In this document: positions 1 through 12,314 of the stretch, in pieces
Layout: each line of letters begins with the position of its first letter
Numbering within the stretch: position 1 is the first letter of the stretch
NCBI RefSeq assembly: GCF_028858725.1
Contig: NC_084772.1
Coordinates: forward strand, 20,189,548 to 20,253,547
Direction: 5' to 3'
Origin: Colius striatus
Taxonomy: Eukaryota > Chordata > Aves > Coliiformes > Coliidae
Length of the DNA stretch: 64,000 nt
Translations under genes and position numbers: made by a program
The notes under the pieces: generated by a model
The model's input: only the letters and a program-made list of their open reading frames with translations
Told to the model about the DNA's origin: nothing
The model's database searches: none

Positions 1-19
1 CAACCAAAGAAAACCCACA

Positions 20-1039
20 GAGCAAGAGAAATACAAAACATAGCACTTTAATTGCAGGAAGATAAAAAAATTACCAAAAAAAACCCCATTAATAAACCTC
101 AGGCATTAAATAAATAGGCCACTTAGTTGCACACACACATGTGCAGTCCTGGTTTGTCAGCTGCAAGGCATCAGCAGCTCCCTGGTGCTGGGGGCACACA
201 CAAAGCATGTTAATGAGGATTTACACATGGATGCTGCTGCCTGGTCACGCCTGGGAGACACCAACATGTGCTTGTGGGAGGGTAAAGCCAAGCTACTCAC
301 ACTATGCTGTAATCTTTACAGTTAAAGGTGTTTTATAGAATATAAACTCTGGCTAGGATAAAAAAAAAAGTAAGATTCCTAAGTACTTCTATTCAACATT
401 TACATAGAGAATTGTCTGTGTTGGTTCCCAAGTTGCAGAATCCTTTGGTATTACAGATAAACATAGAAACCTCGTAGCAAAAATAGAGAGGCATTTGAGA
501 AGGTTCTCCTTGGAAGGCACAGGCTGTCTTCCATCAGCAGGACTCTTTGGGGGGTGAGGGGAAAAGATATGATTTCTGGAAAGAATTTCCTACATTTAAG
601 CATTTTAAGGCTTTAGTCAAGAGTCACCTCCTACCAAATCACTGTTCTCAGCAAGGTCAAGTTGCAGATCACTGAGATGGGTCGTTACAGCTGATGATTT
701 TTGGTTCTGCTTGACTGGCCATTAACAAAGGCAAAGCCAGCCCTAACCTTCCTGCACAGCTCAGACACTCCCTCCTCCCCTTGCCATCAGTTATGAACAG
801 CACTGGGACTACCCTGCTCCCTACAAAAGTCCTTTTTTATCAGTCAAGTGCATGCAGGATGGATGCTGAGCACCCAGCCCACCTCCTTATGCCACTTTGC
901 TGCTGTATTTATACAGATTCTGGACTGAGAACAGCAAAAGAACAAGAAATCAACTTTCCAACAGGTGAATTTAGGCACTAATGAGACCAAATTGGGTCCA
1001 GAGCAACCCAAACCACCAGGCTAGGTGTGCTCAGGAGGC
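20..1039 (-). other. IRF8: IRF8 3' untranslated region
   Basis: Non-coding stretch after the IRF8 stop. Near its far end the minus strand carries ATTAAA (47-52), a common variant poly(A) signal. No other gene is seen here. The exact cleavage site is not determined and could lie beyond the window. Confidence 0.5.
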
Positions 1040-4000
1040 TCAGACAGCAATCTGTTGGTTCTCTCTGAAGATGGGCCGCTGGTGCGATGCACAGATGTCC
1101 TGGAAGATCCTGTACACCTGGTCATGCTGTGTCTCATCAGCCATGGGGAGCATGGGGCTGGTGCTGCAGGTCTTCCCAGCCTCCTCCACCAGCTGCCTGA
1201 CACACAGCTGCTCCACCTACACAAAAAGAGAAGTCATGAAGACACTGAATGAACAAGAACCTCTTGGGGTATCTCCTACTGCTGTCACACACATCCTCCC
1301 CTCCACCAGCCCAGGTCACACAGCAGGGTGGGAGACACACAGCAGAGCACTTGTGCCCAACAGACCCAGGTGGCCAGACCCTGCCAAGCCAAGAGATCCA
1401 CATCCACAAGGCATCTTGGCACAAGCACATCTAGGAAAAAAAGGAGCAGTTATGAGAGCTCTTCTCCCAGCAAGGCTATAGGGAGGGAAGGACAGCTAGG
1501 GGACATCCCAGCACATGCTGTGTGATCTTCTGGTGCACAGACCCCCAGCAAAAAGAGGTGACTAGGTCAGAAAGTTGTGCAGGGAGGTGTAGGATCAGTC
1601 TCTTAACTTGTAAAATCCAGGGCCTCACAGTCTCAATGGGTCTCTGCTTGCTCAAGGACAGATGCAACATCCTCCATCTACCTCCGTGCCATGCCTCTGC
1701 TGTCACAGCCTTCTTTGCCTAAGGGGATCTCACATTGGGTTCAGGCTTCAGAAACAGCTTATGCATTATCCCAAGGCTTTGAGATCCCAGAATTGCCTAA
1801 GCTTCCCCAGGGAGAAGCTTCTGGCCAGAGCCATGAGGACTGCCCCTTTCATCTCATCCCCTCCTTCATCCTCCTGAAGGTTTCCCAACCCTGCTGCTGT
1901 TCACCACGGCTCCTGTTGGCTGTTTAGCTTGAGGCTGTCCCTTAACTCAACCCTTCCAGGGAGTTACTCCTCCCATTTCCCACAGGAGAGGGCAGAGATC
2001 CCAGCGACGAGAAGCAGGAACAGGAGGAAGAGAACAGACTTCCTAACTGTTTAGAAAAGCTTTGGGAGCTTTATTTGCAAAGATATCTACCCAGATGGAG
2101 TCTGACAAGCACCAGCCCAAGCACCTCTCCCAGGAGGCTGCAGATAAGCCAACCCTCACGCCTCAACCTGCTACCCCACCAATTCAGACACTCAAATGAC
2201 CTGTAGCTCTGGGGGTTGAAGTTAGAGCCCTACTTGTGGGGAGGGAAAAGAAAAGGCAATATGGATCCAGACAAGGTGGGAAATGCATCAGCACAGCCCT
2301 AAAGGACAGCTCCTCCATACCTGGACAAGGATGAGCTTACAGCGCAGCGGCATCGCGTCCGGGAACTCCTCCCCGAAGCACAGCATGACCCTGCTGTCTG
2401 GGAAGCGGCCCTGGCTGCTGTAATACTGCTGCAGCTCTGCAAGGAGAGGGGAACACTTGGAAACTGCTTACCATGAACTGCTAGCCTTTGCTACCCAGCT
2501 TTGGGAACAAGCACCCTGCCCCAGAAAAAAGCTGCAGGCTCAAGAGAGGGCAGCTTTGTCACACGAAGCCTCCAAGCGACAGGGGTTTGGAAGCAGATCT
2601 GATAGCACCCTCTACTCCTCTACTCATCCAGAGCACCTGGGTAAGCCAAGTGGGTTAGTAACTACTGGAACAGGCTGCCCAGGGAGGTGGAGTCCCCATC
2701 CCTGGGGTTTAACACACAGCTGAGGGCCATGGGTTAGTGGTGGGCTTGGCAGTGTGAGCTTATGGTTGGACTTCATGGGCTTAAAGGCTTTTTCCAGCCA
2801 AATTGATTCTATGATTCTCTGACTTCAAAGTGCTCCAAGGCAAGAGGGTTTCACCCTTTCAATCCCCACCAAGCAGATGAAGAGAAAGATGGGAATGCTC
2901 CTACAAACCTCTGGAGAACAAGTTGGTGTCAAATATCTTCACCACCTCATCCCGGTCCAGTTTGTTGGGCCTGTCCTTGTAGACCATGGTGTTCCCACTC
3001 CAGAAGACCCTGCCCTGGCACAGCCTCTTGATGAAGATGCCCTGTTTGTTGCTGTGCAGCAGGACACCCTTCTCCAGGTGCCCAAAGAGCTTCTTGGTGA
3101 TCTGCTTCTGGCGGTCGTTCTGGATGGCATCAGCCGAGGGGAACCGCACGTGCTCGAGGGCGTCGGGGGCATAGAGCTTCTCACCGTGGCTGGAGGGGTG
3201 GCTGAGGGAGATCCTGCAGCCCTCTGTGCACGAGGTGGTGATGTGGCCCACCAGCCTCCCACCATAGTAGAAGCTGATCACCATCTGGGAGTAACCTGAG
3301 AGGGGATGGGGCATGTCGGTCACCCATTGCAAAGCCAGCCTGCTCTTCCCTGCAATGCCCAAAGGTTCCTGGGAACAAGTCTCAACATGATGGAGGAGAC
3401 CTACTTGCTTAGAACACATCTCCAGCACTCATAGAATCACAGACTGGTAGGGGTTGGAAGGGACCTTTAGAGATCAACCCCCCTGCCAAAGCAGTTCCCA
3501 CTGCTTAGAACCAGGTCCACTCAGCCTGGTAGCAGAGCTGATCAGCAAGCAAGAGCTCCCAATACTGAACTCTTTCCTCCTGCCACTGTTCCATACTTCC
3601 CCTGCTGTGGGCAGATCTCCCACCAAAGGCAAGGCTGGTCCCAGCCCCCTGGGGCAGCTCCCTGTGCTGTGGCAGGATGTGTCCCCATTCAGCACACAAG
3701 CCCTGGGGATAACTCAGGAGGGCACACGATCTCCCAAACCCAGAGCAAACCCTCCTCCAAGACAGGGAGCAGAGTCAGAACTGCCTTCTGTCACCACATC
3801 TATGCAAGGCCAAGCCACAGTAAGACTTTCGATAGCCACAGTCACCAGCCAAGCAGCAGAGCTGCCTTACCTGAATGATGCTGCTCGTAGCCTGAGTATC
3901 CATTCATCAGGGGCAAGGCTGTGGGCAGAGAGAAAGCAGAGCTGTGCCTGTGTGTGTGGCTCACAAACACCCATCTCCCCTCTACCAGTTTTCTCTCCCA

Positions 4001-7000
4001 GGCACCTCAGGCTTCCCACCTCTCACACAAGAGGTGCCAGCAAATACCCCCAGATGGATTTAATCTTGTGCAACACACTGTTGGGTGCCTGGTACCAAGC
4101 CCAGTGTTTGCAGTTAGTACTTTTAAGCATCCTTAATAAGGATAAAATGCAACTGTTGTCCATTATCCATCACTGTCCTGGACAAAAGTCTTGGTCCTGT
4201 TAAAGCCCACACACACTGTTGGGTACTTACCAGGGCTGGGCTGCTGCACCCACCAGTCAGGTATTGGGGGGTTTCTGCAGGTCTCCTGTGGGGGTGAGGG
4301 GCTTCTCTTGATGATCCCCAGGTACTCATCTACACAGGGAGGCTGTATGAGACCAGACACCAAGATCAGAGCAGATCCAATGCCTTGGGCAGCCACTGCC
4401 CTGTGCTGTACTCAGAGAGGCTCCAAATGGCAACACCAGCAGGATGCCAAGGAATTGTTTTGGTTACAGAAATCCAGTTTGGCATTTCTCAGGCTGTACA
4501 CTCAAACAGCACCCTCAAGAGCTACAGAGCAGAAGCAGGCCATGGTAACACCACCAAGAAGGGGAACATAGTCACAAAACAGCCTCTGTCTCCCAGCAAA
4601 GGTCTCACCAGGGATGCAAATCCAAAGCATGAGCCATTCTTCACAACCACATCCCAGAGATGGCTCACAGCAACGAGCTGTGAACCCCAGCCTTGCTCAC
4701 CAGGCTGATGCCCAAAGCTTTGCAGACTGAATTTTAGGACGACAAGACTTTAGCAGGCAACTCAACACCATCAGTCCACCTCCAGCCAAGTGAAGGGCTT
4801 ACCTCTTTAATGAGGTCATCAATGGCAGAGGAGCTGCAGTCCATCTCCGTGACATCATTCAGGCTGCTCCCGTTGGCCATGCCTGCTTTGCCTGGAAGGA
4901 GAGACCAGGATGCAGTGAGGACATAAACCCTCCTCCCCCCCTCTCAACCACAGCTCATCTCACTGCTGGGTTTCACAAATCCTTCACCCCACGAAAGTTA
5001 TGAAACTGAGAACCACAGCACAGCAGAGACACATAACAGCACTGCAGGGGAGCTCACAGCCACCTCCAGCTCCACCCAGAGCTGCTCTTCAGAACCAAAA
5101 AACCAGCTTCCACCCCACTGCCCCACTGCACAGTGACCAGCAGCAAGGCAAATCAAAAAGAGACAGAGCCAGAGCACAGAAGAGGGTTGAGTTTTTTCCT
5201 CTGAGCACCCCAGAGACATGAGGTACTGCTGCTGCTTCTCCTTTTTCCACCAAACACCCTGAGCTCAGTCATGCTGCTGGTGGGAACCTGCAGGGCCATT
5301 TGCATAGCAAAATGTGAACAGGGCTGAAGGAGACCAAGATGCTAAAGGCAGATTTCCTGACAGAGAGATTGGGGTGGGTTTTTTTTATTTTTGCAAGTTT
5401 ATACTTTAAAACACAAAAGGAAAAAGCACACACACACATCTAACCACAAAGAGAGATGTAATTATAGCACAACCTGTGCTGCACCAGACATCACAGCAGC
5501 AACTGCTCGCTGTGAAACTACTGCTACTTTAATCACTGCTGGGGCAAGAGAGAAGGGACTAACTACAGCTCCCTGCCATCTACCCAGAGCAGGTGTTGGG
5601 AGGATAAGAGGTTGAGGTTTAAGTACAATCCTAAAGGGGGAAAAGATATTTGCTCCTGTAACATCCTTGCAGGATGGAAGTGAATATGATGCTGCAGTTA
5701 GCCCCTATTTCCTAAGCAGCTGTTTGGCAGGGGGAGAAAAAAGCCTGTCCTTTGTCTTTCCCCTCCCTGTCACCACTGTGACACAGGGGAGAGCTTCTGC
5801 AAAGCAGGACAAGCAAAGTGTTACAGCACAAGAGCAGAGCCTGGCCAGGAAGCTCTGCTCAGATGTAGGTCAGCAGCATGAGCCTGTGGTTACTCACAGG
5901 ACTGACCTGCACTGGCAGTCAGTCCCTTATCAGGGCACTCACATTTCTGTTCCTCCTCTGGCACAATCCTGTAGACCTTGTAGGGCTCAGAGATGTCCAG
6001 CTGGGATCTGTCTGTCACCTCCTCAAAGTCAGGGCTCTTGTTCAAAGCGCAGCGCAGCCGCGTCTTCCACGTAGCCGGCTCCGCTTTGTCCCCTTCTTTG
6101 AATTTCCCTTTGAACACAGCCCAGGCCTAAAACAAAGCAACAACAACAAAAAAACAATCCTCCATGAGAGCTTTGCCAATCCCCTCAACCCCAGGGGTAA
6201 AGGTTGCCTTTTGCATTGTGCTCTCCTCACTTCTCTGCCCCTCGCAGCCTCTCAGCCACGCCAGGCGTGTTCAGCTCCTCGACTGCAGCACGTGGGGATG
6301 GGTGTCTGAGCACAGAGCAGCAGCACCTGCCCCAGTGATGCACCCAGCTGCAGCAAAAGGCTGCAGCACCCAGACTTTACAAAGTAGAAGTCAAGTTGTG
6401 GCCTCATCTCTGCACCAACAGGTCAAGAGCTGCTGGGGATATAAGGAACCATGGCTGAAGCAGTAGTGTTCCTAACAACCTTGTAACAAACTAAACTCCA
6501 TTTCCCAGCTCCTAAGAAATGAAAGCTGGTTTCTTTTCAGATCAGAGCATCATTTGTACTTTTGGTGGGAGAAAACACTTTGCCACTAAAGAAGTGCAAA
6601 ATATGTATTATTTCCCAAGTATCCATATTTTACAGGTATTTATATGGCTGGATTCAATGCCATCCTCATAATGCAGCACTGCCAAAGCAGTTGCCACTGC
6701 CCTGAGACTGAGCTTGCTCACCAGCACAGATATCTGGAAGAGGGAAGGGAATTCCTGAGGAAGAACCTGACCTTTTTGCTTCAGGATGGAATTTTCCATT
6801 TCCTCCCCACCTCTAAAACCAGAAATCCCCTCTTTCAGGTCAAATCCAAAACCTCCTTCCCTCCTGCAAAGCCTTTCTGGGAAATCCAACCTTCTATCAA
6901 AAACGACCTGATAAGAAGTTTAGAGCAGGTCAAAAGGAGCACATCCAGCTCCTTCTCAAGTCAGATCAGCACTAAAGCATGCTGAGAACACCTAAAACTG

Positions 7001-7371
7001 GTACTAACATTTGGCAAAAAGGAACAGACACCTCCAGAAGAGACTCAGAGAACAATTGTGAGGTGAAACACAAAGGTTAAAGATGCAAAACTCAGACAGC
7101 ACAGACATCTGCCACCAGTGGGAACATCAGCAAGGGGAAAAACAGCATCAGAAGGGCCAAGAACCACGGCAAACAGGAGAGAACCATCTGTCCCTACCTT
7201 GAAAATAGAGGCATCCACCTCCTGGTTGTAGTCCTGCTTGCCAGCGTGCTTCCAGGGGATGCGGAACATGGTTTTCTCCTCGTTCTCCCAGATGAGGCCG
7301 GGGTACAACTCGCTGTCGATCTGCTCGATCAGCCACTGCCGCAGCCGCCGCCCACCGTTGCGGTCACACAT
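1040..7371 (-). CDS. IRF8: Interferon regulatory factor 8 (ICSBP), complete coding region
   Basis: Transcription factor of the IRF family; in vertebrates it binds ISRE and ETS-IRF composite DNA sites with partners such as PU.1 and directs myeloid and B-cell development. Coding exons on the minus strand: 7371-7198, 6126-5943, 4882-4803, 4342-4231, 3918-3871, 3295-2909, 2436-2321, 1216-1040. All joints have GT/AG and matching phases, giving 425 aa plus TGA. The start MCDRNGGRRLRQW lies one base inside exon 2, the usual IRF8 start. Residues 1-115 form the DNA-binding domain with its five spaced tryptophans (RQW, LIW, IPW, AWAVF, ATW). The C-terminal half holds the IRF-association domain (SQMVISFYYGG to LILVQ), and the protein ends FRENQQIAV. 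The sequence fits IRF8 rather than IRF4 throughout. CR1 pieces sit in the introns at 2645 and 3429. The length and motifs match known avian IRF8 as I remember it. Confidence 0.98.
2645..2818 (+). mobile_element. CR1 LINE fragment, 3' end
   Basis: Runs from the 'gaacaggctgcccaggga' segment to the CR1 terminus attgattctatgattctc, so it is in plus orientation, antisense to IRF8. It lies in the intron between IRF8 exons 2909 and 2436 and is heavily 5'-truncated. Confidence 0.8.
3429..3540 (-). mobile_element. CR1 LINE fragment, 3' end
   Basis: Begins with the reverse complement of the CR1 tail (atagaatcacagactgg) followed by ggttggaagggaccttta. It is a short 5'-truncated copy in an IRF8 intron, in the same strand sense as the gene. 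Confidence 0.75.
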
Positions 7372-9020
7372 CCTGCAGGGACAGAGAGGGACAAACCCCC
7401 TTAGCTCCCCAAGCACCATCCCATCACAATTAGGGTACAAGTGATCATGCTGGGGCTTTGGTTTGGACCATGCACAGCTGGTGGGGGGGGGGGTGCCTGC
7501 AGAGACAAGCAGCTCTGCAGGTCCCACAAGCCAACATCTCTATACTACCCCCTCCCCTCCTTCTTTTAGAGTTAGAAATCAAAGCCATTTTCTATCAGTT
7601 ACTACAAGTTCTTCCTCCAGCTCTGTGAAAGCTCTGCTCACAGAAGCAGGCTGGCTTGGTGCCCTGCTCACTTCACTTTTTTTGCAATGGGATAAGTGAC
7701 ATCAGACACAGACAGATGGGAATTAAAGCACCTGGTTGTGCTGTCACCTGAGCAAGTGACACTGGGACAGGCCATCCTGTGAGTGTCTGCAGGTGAGAGC
7801 CAAGGGCTATCCCCAGCTGGTATTGGTACAAAGGTCTGTTCCAAAGGAGACAGAGCCCCTCTCACCAGTCACTGCCTATTTGGGGAACAGGCAGTGGTTC
7901 CAGGCAGCACCCAAAGTCACTGCAGGGGTGGGAGCCACACAACCAACTCTCTCAAACAGAGGACTGATACAAAGCCACCCTTGCTGGGGACCTTGGGTCG
8001 TTTTTAGTCTAAACTGCTGGGTGATTTCATGGGCAACCCATGAGAAAGTTTCTCCTGCTCATCTGGGAGACCCAACCCTTCCAGCATCCTGTGTCACCTC
8101 CATAGCAAGACCCACAGGGACCTCTAGGAGTTGGTAGCCTAACAGGAGTGTCCAGTATCAGCCCTCTGTGATTTTTTTGGGCTTACAGTCCTCTCCCAAT
8201 TATCTCAGGACTACTTCTCCCTCATTCCTTCTTTATCTACTGCGCCTTAGGAAGGCTTTGAGTAGCAGATGAGGATTTCCCCAGCACAGCTCAAGACCTG
8301 CTGGCCCTTGCTTTGCCACAGGCTCACACCAATTTAATGCCACCAACTTCTTCCCTTCTCCATTGCCTACTGCTGTACAGTGCAACACAGAGCTCCTTGG
8401 CTCTTCCATAACACTTCCCTGGTCATCTGAAGCACAGCCTCTGACTTCAGGGATGGTAAAAGCTAACACCACCAGCCAAAGCAACAGCTCTCTAAAGCAC
8501 ATGCCACAGCTCATCCCCAGTGGGACAGGGGTCCACAGAGCCCCTCTGCAGACTCCCACACTGAACATCTCACACCTAAGCCCCATAAGGAGCCTCAGAA
8601 GTGCTTACTGAAACAGGATGCTCTTCTACACCAGCACCTTTTCTCGAAAGCCTGGTCCCATCCCCGGCAGAGACCAGAGCTCCATTTCCCTTCCACGAAA
8701 GGCTGAAGAAGCCCTTCGGGCTGCCACTGCCTCTGTGAGTCAGCACACAGAGGACACGGCCACAGAGCCCTGCCCAGGCAGCACCGCACCAAGCACCACA
8801 ACCCACCCTCTTCCTGCTCCCAGCCATCACCAGCCTCTGATCCACTCACCCATCCATCCATCCCGGGCTTTGCAACGGCACCTCCCGCAACCTCAGCGCC
8901 AACCGCACCCCATCCAGGCATCCCCGCACACACATAGCAGCAGGAACCAGGCTGCGTCGAGCCCCCCATCAGCCCCCCGCGCATCGCCCCGTTCCCGCCA
9001 GCGCAGAGCAATACCGGTAC

Positions 9021-9055
9021 CTCCTCTCCGCACGCACCCCGCACCACTGCCCGCG
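9021..9055 (-). other. IRF8: Probable IRF8 non-coding exon 1
   Basis: About 25-30 bases downstream (on the minus strand) of a TATA box there is a good splice donor: the exon would end GGAG at 9021 and the intron begin GTACCG at 9020. The acceptor of coding exon 2 is at 7374-7373, with only one untranslated base before the ATG, so a separate 5' exon is required. IRF8 in mammals also has a non-coding first exon. The start position is inferred from the TATA distance. Confidence 0.55.
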
Positions 9056-9065
9056 CCGCCCCCGA

Positions 9066-9210
9066 GACAGCTTTTTATAGGAACCCAGGGGCGGGACCAG
9101 CGCTGACCGTCCAATAGGAAGACGCCTCTGTGTACGGCGGCCCAATGGGAAGGGCGAGCGCGGCCGGCGCCGGCTTTCTCTGAAGCGCGCGCCGTTCCGG
9201 GAAACCAACC
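9066..9210 (-). promoter_or_regulatory. IRF8: IRF8 core promoter with TATA box, CCAAT boxes and GAS site
   Basis: Read on the minus strand, CTATAAAAAG lies at 9080-9071. Inverted CCAAT boxes lie at 9111-9115 and 9142-9146, and the palindrome TTCCGGGAA (TTCNNNGAA, a gamma-activated site) lies at 9195-9203, about 115 bases upstream of the TATA box. Mammalian IRF8 is induced by interferon-gamma through a STAT1-bound GAS in its proximal promoter, so this arrangement fits. The surroundings (about 8.85-9.3 kb) are CpG-rich. Confidence 0.7.
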
Positions 9211-9820
9211 CGGGGGCGTGGCCGGGGGGCGTGGCCTGGAGGGGGGGTGGCCTGGAGGGGGCGTGGCTCGGCCCCGGGGGTCAGTCCCGGGCCGGGGGTC
9301 CCATGTCCCATGTCCCGTGTCCCATGTCCCGTGTCCCGTGTCCCGTGTCCCGTCCGTCGGTGGCCTCGGGCCCCGGTTCGTCCCCAGGCTGAGCTCAGCC
9401 TCCCCAGGAGCGGTGTCTTCCCCTGGAGTGGTCCCAGATCAGTCTTCCCAGTCCCAGATAGGTGTCTTCCCCCATCCCAGACTCCCCACTCCCACATGAA
9501 GCTGTGAGCCCCACACCAGTCTCCTCAATTCCCCACCCAGCCCCATCCAGTCCATCCCCAGCTGCCTAGATCGGTCCCTCCCCAGCCCCATCCAGTCCTT
9601 TCCCAGTGCCAAAACAGTCCCCCAATCACAGATTGGTCCAACTCCAGTTCCAGACCAGTCTACCCAGTTCCAGATTGGCCCATACCCAGTCCTAGACCAG
9701 TGTACCCAGTCCCAGATTGCTCTATCCCTTGCCCCAGTCCACTCTCCCCAGTCTTATCCAGTCCCTCCCCGGTCCCAAACCAGTTTCCCAGTCACAGATG
9801 GGTCCAACCATGGACAGTTC
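9205..9820. repeat. Simple tandem repeats upstream of IRF8
   Basis: 9220-9265 repeats GGGGGCGTGGCC-like units. 9299-9352 repeats the 7-mer CCCRTGT about eight times. From about 9430 to 9800 there is a degenerate array of CCAGTCCCAGATTGGTC-like units. Short reading frames across these arrays are repeat artefacts. Confidence 0.75.
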
Positions 9821-10626
9821 CCTCCTGGATCAACCTCAGGCCTGGAATCCATCCCCCCTTCTCTGCCCTGGCAGTGCCTGCTGTCCCTGGCTGAGATAAG
9901 TGCTCTGGCAGTGCCCAGTAGCCCCAGTCCAGCCCAGACATACCCAGCTGGGGCCGCTGGCTGTGGCAGAGCTTGAAGGACCATCTGCAGCCTGACCTCA
10001 GAAGGGGTTTCTGGGTTTACCAGATTATACCCACAGTTCTTGGAAGAAAACCATAATTACTCCCATGTGAGTGCTAAAGAGAAATGGGAAAAGGATGGAG
10101 CTGCACAGATGGTATAATAAAAACAATCATCTAAGGTACACAACCTTTACTGTCAGCCCTAATAAAAAACAGCTGTAGCAGCTCTTTAAACACCCAGCTG
10201 ATCCTAATCAGAACCCCCTGTGAGATTTGGGGTGAGCCAAAACCAACTTTTGCAATCAGTTGCAGCTATAGGAGGGTTCTTTCTCTCTTTTTGCAGGAGG
10301 AGTTGCATCACTAGCCCTGCACCACCAGTCCTGCCTCCCCACACTGGCCAGAGACACCCCCCAGTGAAAAACTGTTCCTTTTGTGAAAGTCCTGTGAAAT
10401 TTGGGGTGTTTGAAAGGAGCTCTGTATAATCAAGCTTTTCCTTTCCTTCATCCCCTCTGGAGCCCAACGAGCTGCAGTTGTGACCCTGCTACTGGCAGGT
10501 TAATTCCATCACCACCGGCTTTGTTTTGGCTCCACGACTTCATGGGCAGCCTGGAAAGGCAAAAATCTCCATTCCTTGAAGTGAGGGAGATCTTAATGGG
10601 AGGAAGATAAAACAATAACTCCCTTA

Positions 10627-11065
10627 GAACCATAGAATCACAGAATCATTACAGTTGGAAAATACCTTTAAGATCATCAAGTCCAAGTAGTCACCTCACA
10701 CTGCCAAGCCCATCACTAAACTCAACCCTCTGTACCTCATCTATGCAACTTTGGAACATCTCTAGGGATGAGGACTCCACCACCTCCCTGGGCAGCCTGT
10801 TCCAATGCTTAACAACCCTCTGAGTGAAAAAAATCTTCCTAATGTCCAATCTAAACCTCCCCTGGCACAACTTAACCCCATTTTCTCATGTTCTGTCATC
10901 TGTGATTAGAGAGATCAAACCCCACCTCCCTTCAAGTAGTTGTAGAGAGTGATCATGTCTCCTCTCAGCCTTTTCTTTTTTAGACCCTTCATCAGCTTTG
11001 TTGCCTGTCTCTGGACATGCTCCAAAACTGAGAGTTTTCTGGACACACTCCTTGAAATGGGGTTT
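10627..11065 (-). mobile_element. CR1 LINE fragment, older subfamily
   Basis: Starts with the reverse-complement tail catagaatcacagaatcatt. It continues through the typical 'cctgggcagcctgttccaatg' and 'gagtgatcatgtctcctctcagcc' segments to 'cctgtctctggacatgctcc'. It is 5'-truncated and more diverged than the 14-kb type copies. Confidence 0.88.
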
Positions 11066-11727
11066 TTAATGCTCATGGTGCTGGCTACAGCAGCCTGGAA
11101 GGGGGCGAGACGCTCCCCAGCTGAGCCAGCAGCTGGCAAGAGAAAGCATGGAACATGCCCTGGGACAGGCAAGAAGGCTGGGAATTTCAAACAAACCATT
11201 TCCCTGGGTGTAAGCAACAGCCCAGGAAGCTCATTCTCTCTTCAGCAGAGTATTCTTCCCTGTGACAGAGGCACGAGGCTTTCAGGAGGGCTGAGCAGCA
11301 GAGGGTGCAGTGCCCTCTGCAATGGAGAAAGAAGTGGAAATCAGCCTGGTTTTACCTGCTTTGGGGCTTGCTTTCCTGTGCTTGGACATCCTAAAGCCAC
11401 CACATAGATATTCATGTGGGACACACCTCAGATTTGGGAGCAATTGGGCTTAGGAGATGCCCTTTGGGCAACAGTTGGTGCTGTGATGCCAAGTGTGGGT
11501 GATGCTACAGCCTAGCAGGACAATCCCTTGTGATTCCCCAAATCAGAAGAGGGTTTTTTTCCAGGGCTAATATCTGCTTTGATGCCTGGGGATTGTTTGA
11601 GGCCTGGGATGGGTGGTTGGGGGGTGGGAAGGGACATGACCATCCCAGCTGGTGTAGGTGATGGGCCAGCAGTGCTCCACAGAGCTTGTCACACCTACTG
11701 CACACCTGATCATTGTTCATCCCATCT

Positions 11728-11935
11728 CACAGAATCCCAGGATAGTGGGGGTTGGAAGGACCCTCCAGAGCTCATCCAGCCCAACTCCCTGCTAAAGCAG
11801 GTTCCCTTTGATCAGGGGGCACAGGAACACATCCAGAGGGGTTTGGAAACCTCCCAAGGAGCCACCACAATCCCCCCAGGCAACACCTCTGATGACTTCC
11901 CAGTCACTCCAGAAACCAACTTTCTTCTCTTTTTT
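11728..11935 (-). mobile_element. CR1 LINE fragment
   Basis: Reverse-complement tail (cacagaatcccaggatag), then gttggaaggaccctccagagctcatccag in pieces, followed by the 'ggcacaggaacacatccag' segment typical of the second CR1 type in this window. Confidence 0.8.
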
Positions 11936-12314
11936 TCCTGTGTGCAAGTTCCATTTTTCTCCTTCCTAAAATGATAAATGGAGGCATCAAACCCCATATC
12001 AACCCAGTTTGCTCAGCTTCCCTCAAGTCCACTCCATCAGCAGCATTTGGGGTCCTTGATCACATCCTTTCCCTGTGCATGAACCACAGCACACCTCCGC
12101 GGAGAATAACAGCCAAAAGGACCCTTTTTCAGGCTAAAAAAGACAAGGAAAAGCTCCCATATGTCTTCTTTAACATTGAGTCTTTAAAACTCTTCTTTTT
12201 GATGGTGGTTCTCATCAAGAAAACAGGAAACAGGACACAGGAATGGAGTGGTCATGTCAGTCCATCCTTCCATTCCCACCAGGAATACCAGCAATCAAGA
12301 CTAACCATCCTCAT

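Larger units (their letters stand above)
9821..12300. other. Intergenic stretch between IRF8 and the phosphatase gene
   Basis: Apart from two CR1 pieces (10627-11065 and 11728-11935) I see no conserved coding segment, no RNA gene and no clear promoter here. Confidence 0.5.

Noticed and set aside
3454-4203. 249-aa plus-strand frame
   Set aside because: Lies across a CR1 piece and the antisense of an IRF8 exon; no recognisable domain.
9218-9507. Plus-strand frames with VPCPVSRVPCP repeats
   Set aside because: Encoded by the CCCRTGT repeat upstream of IRF8.
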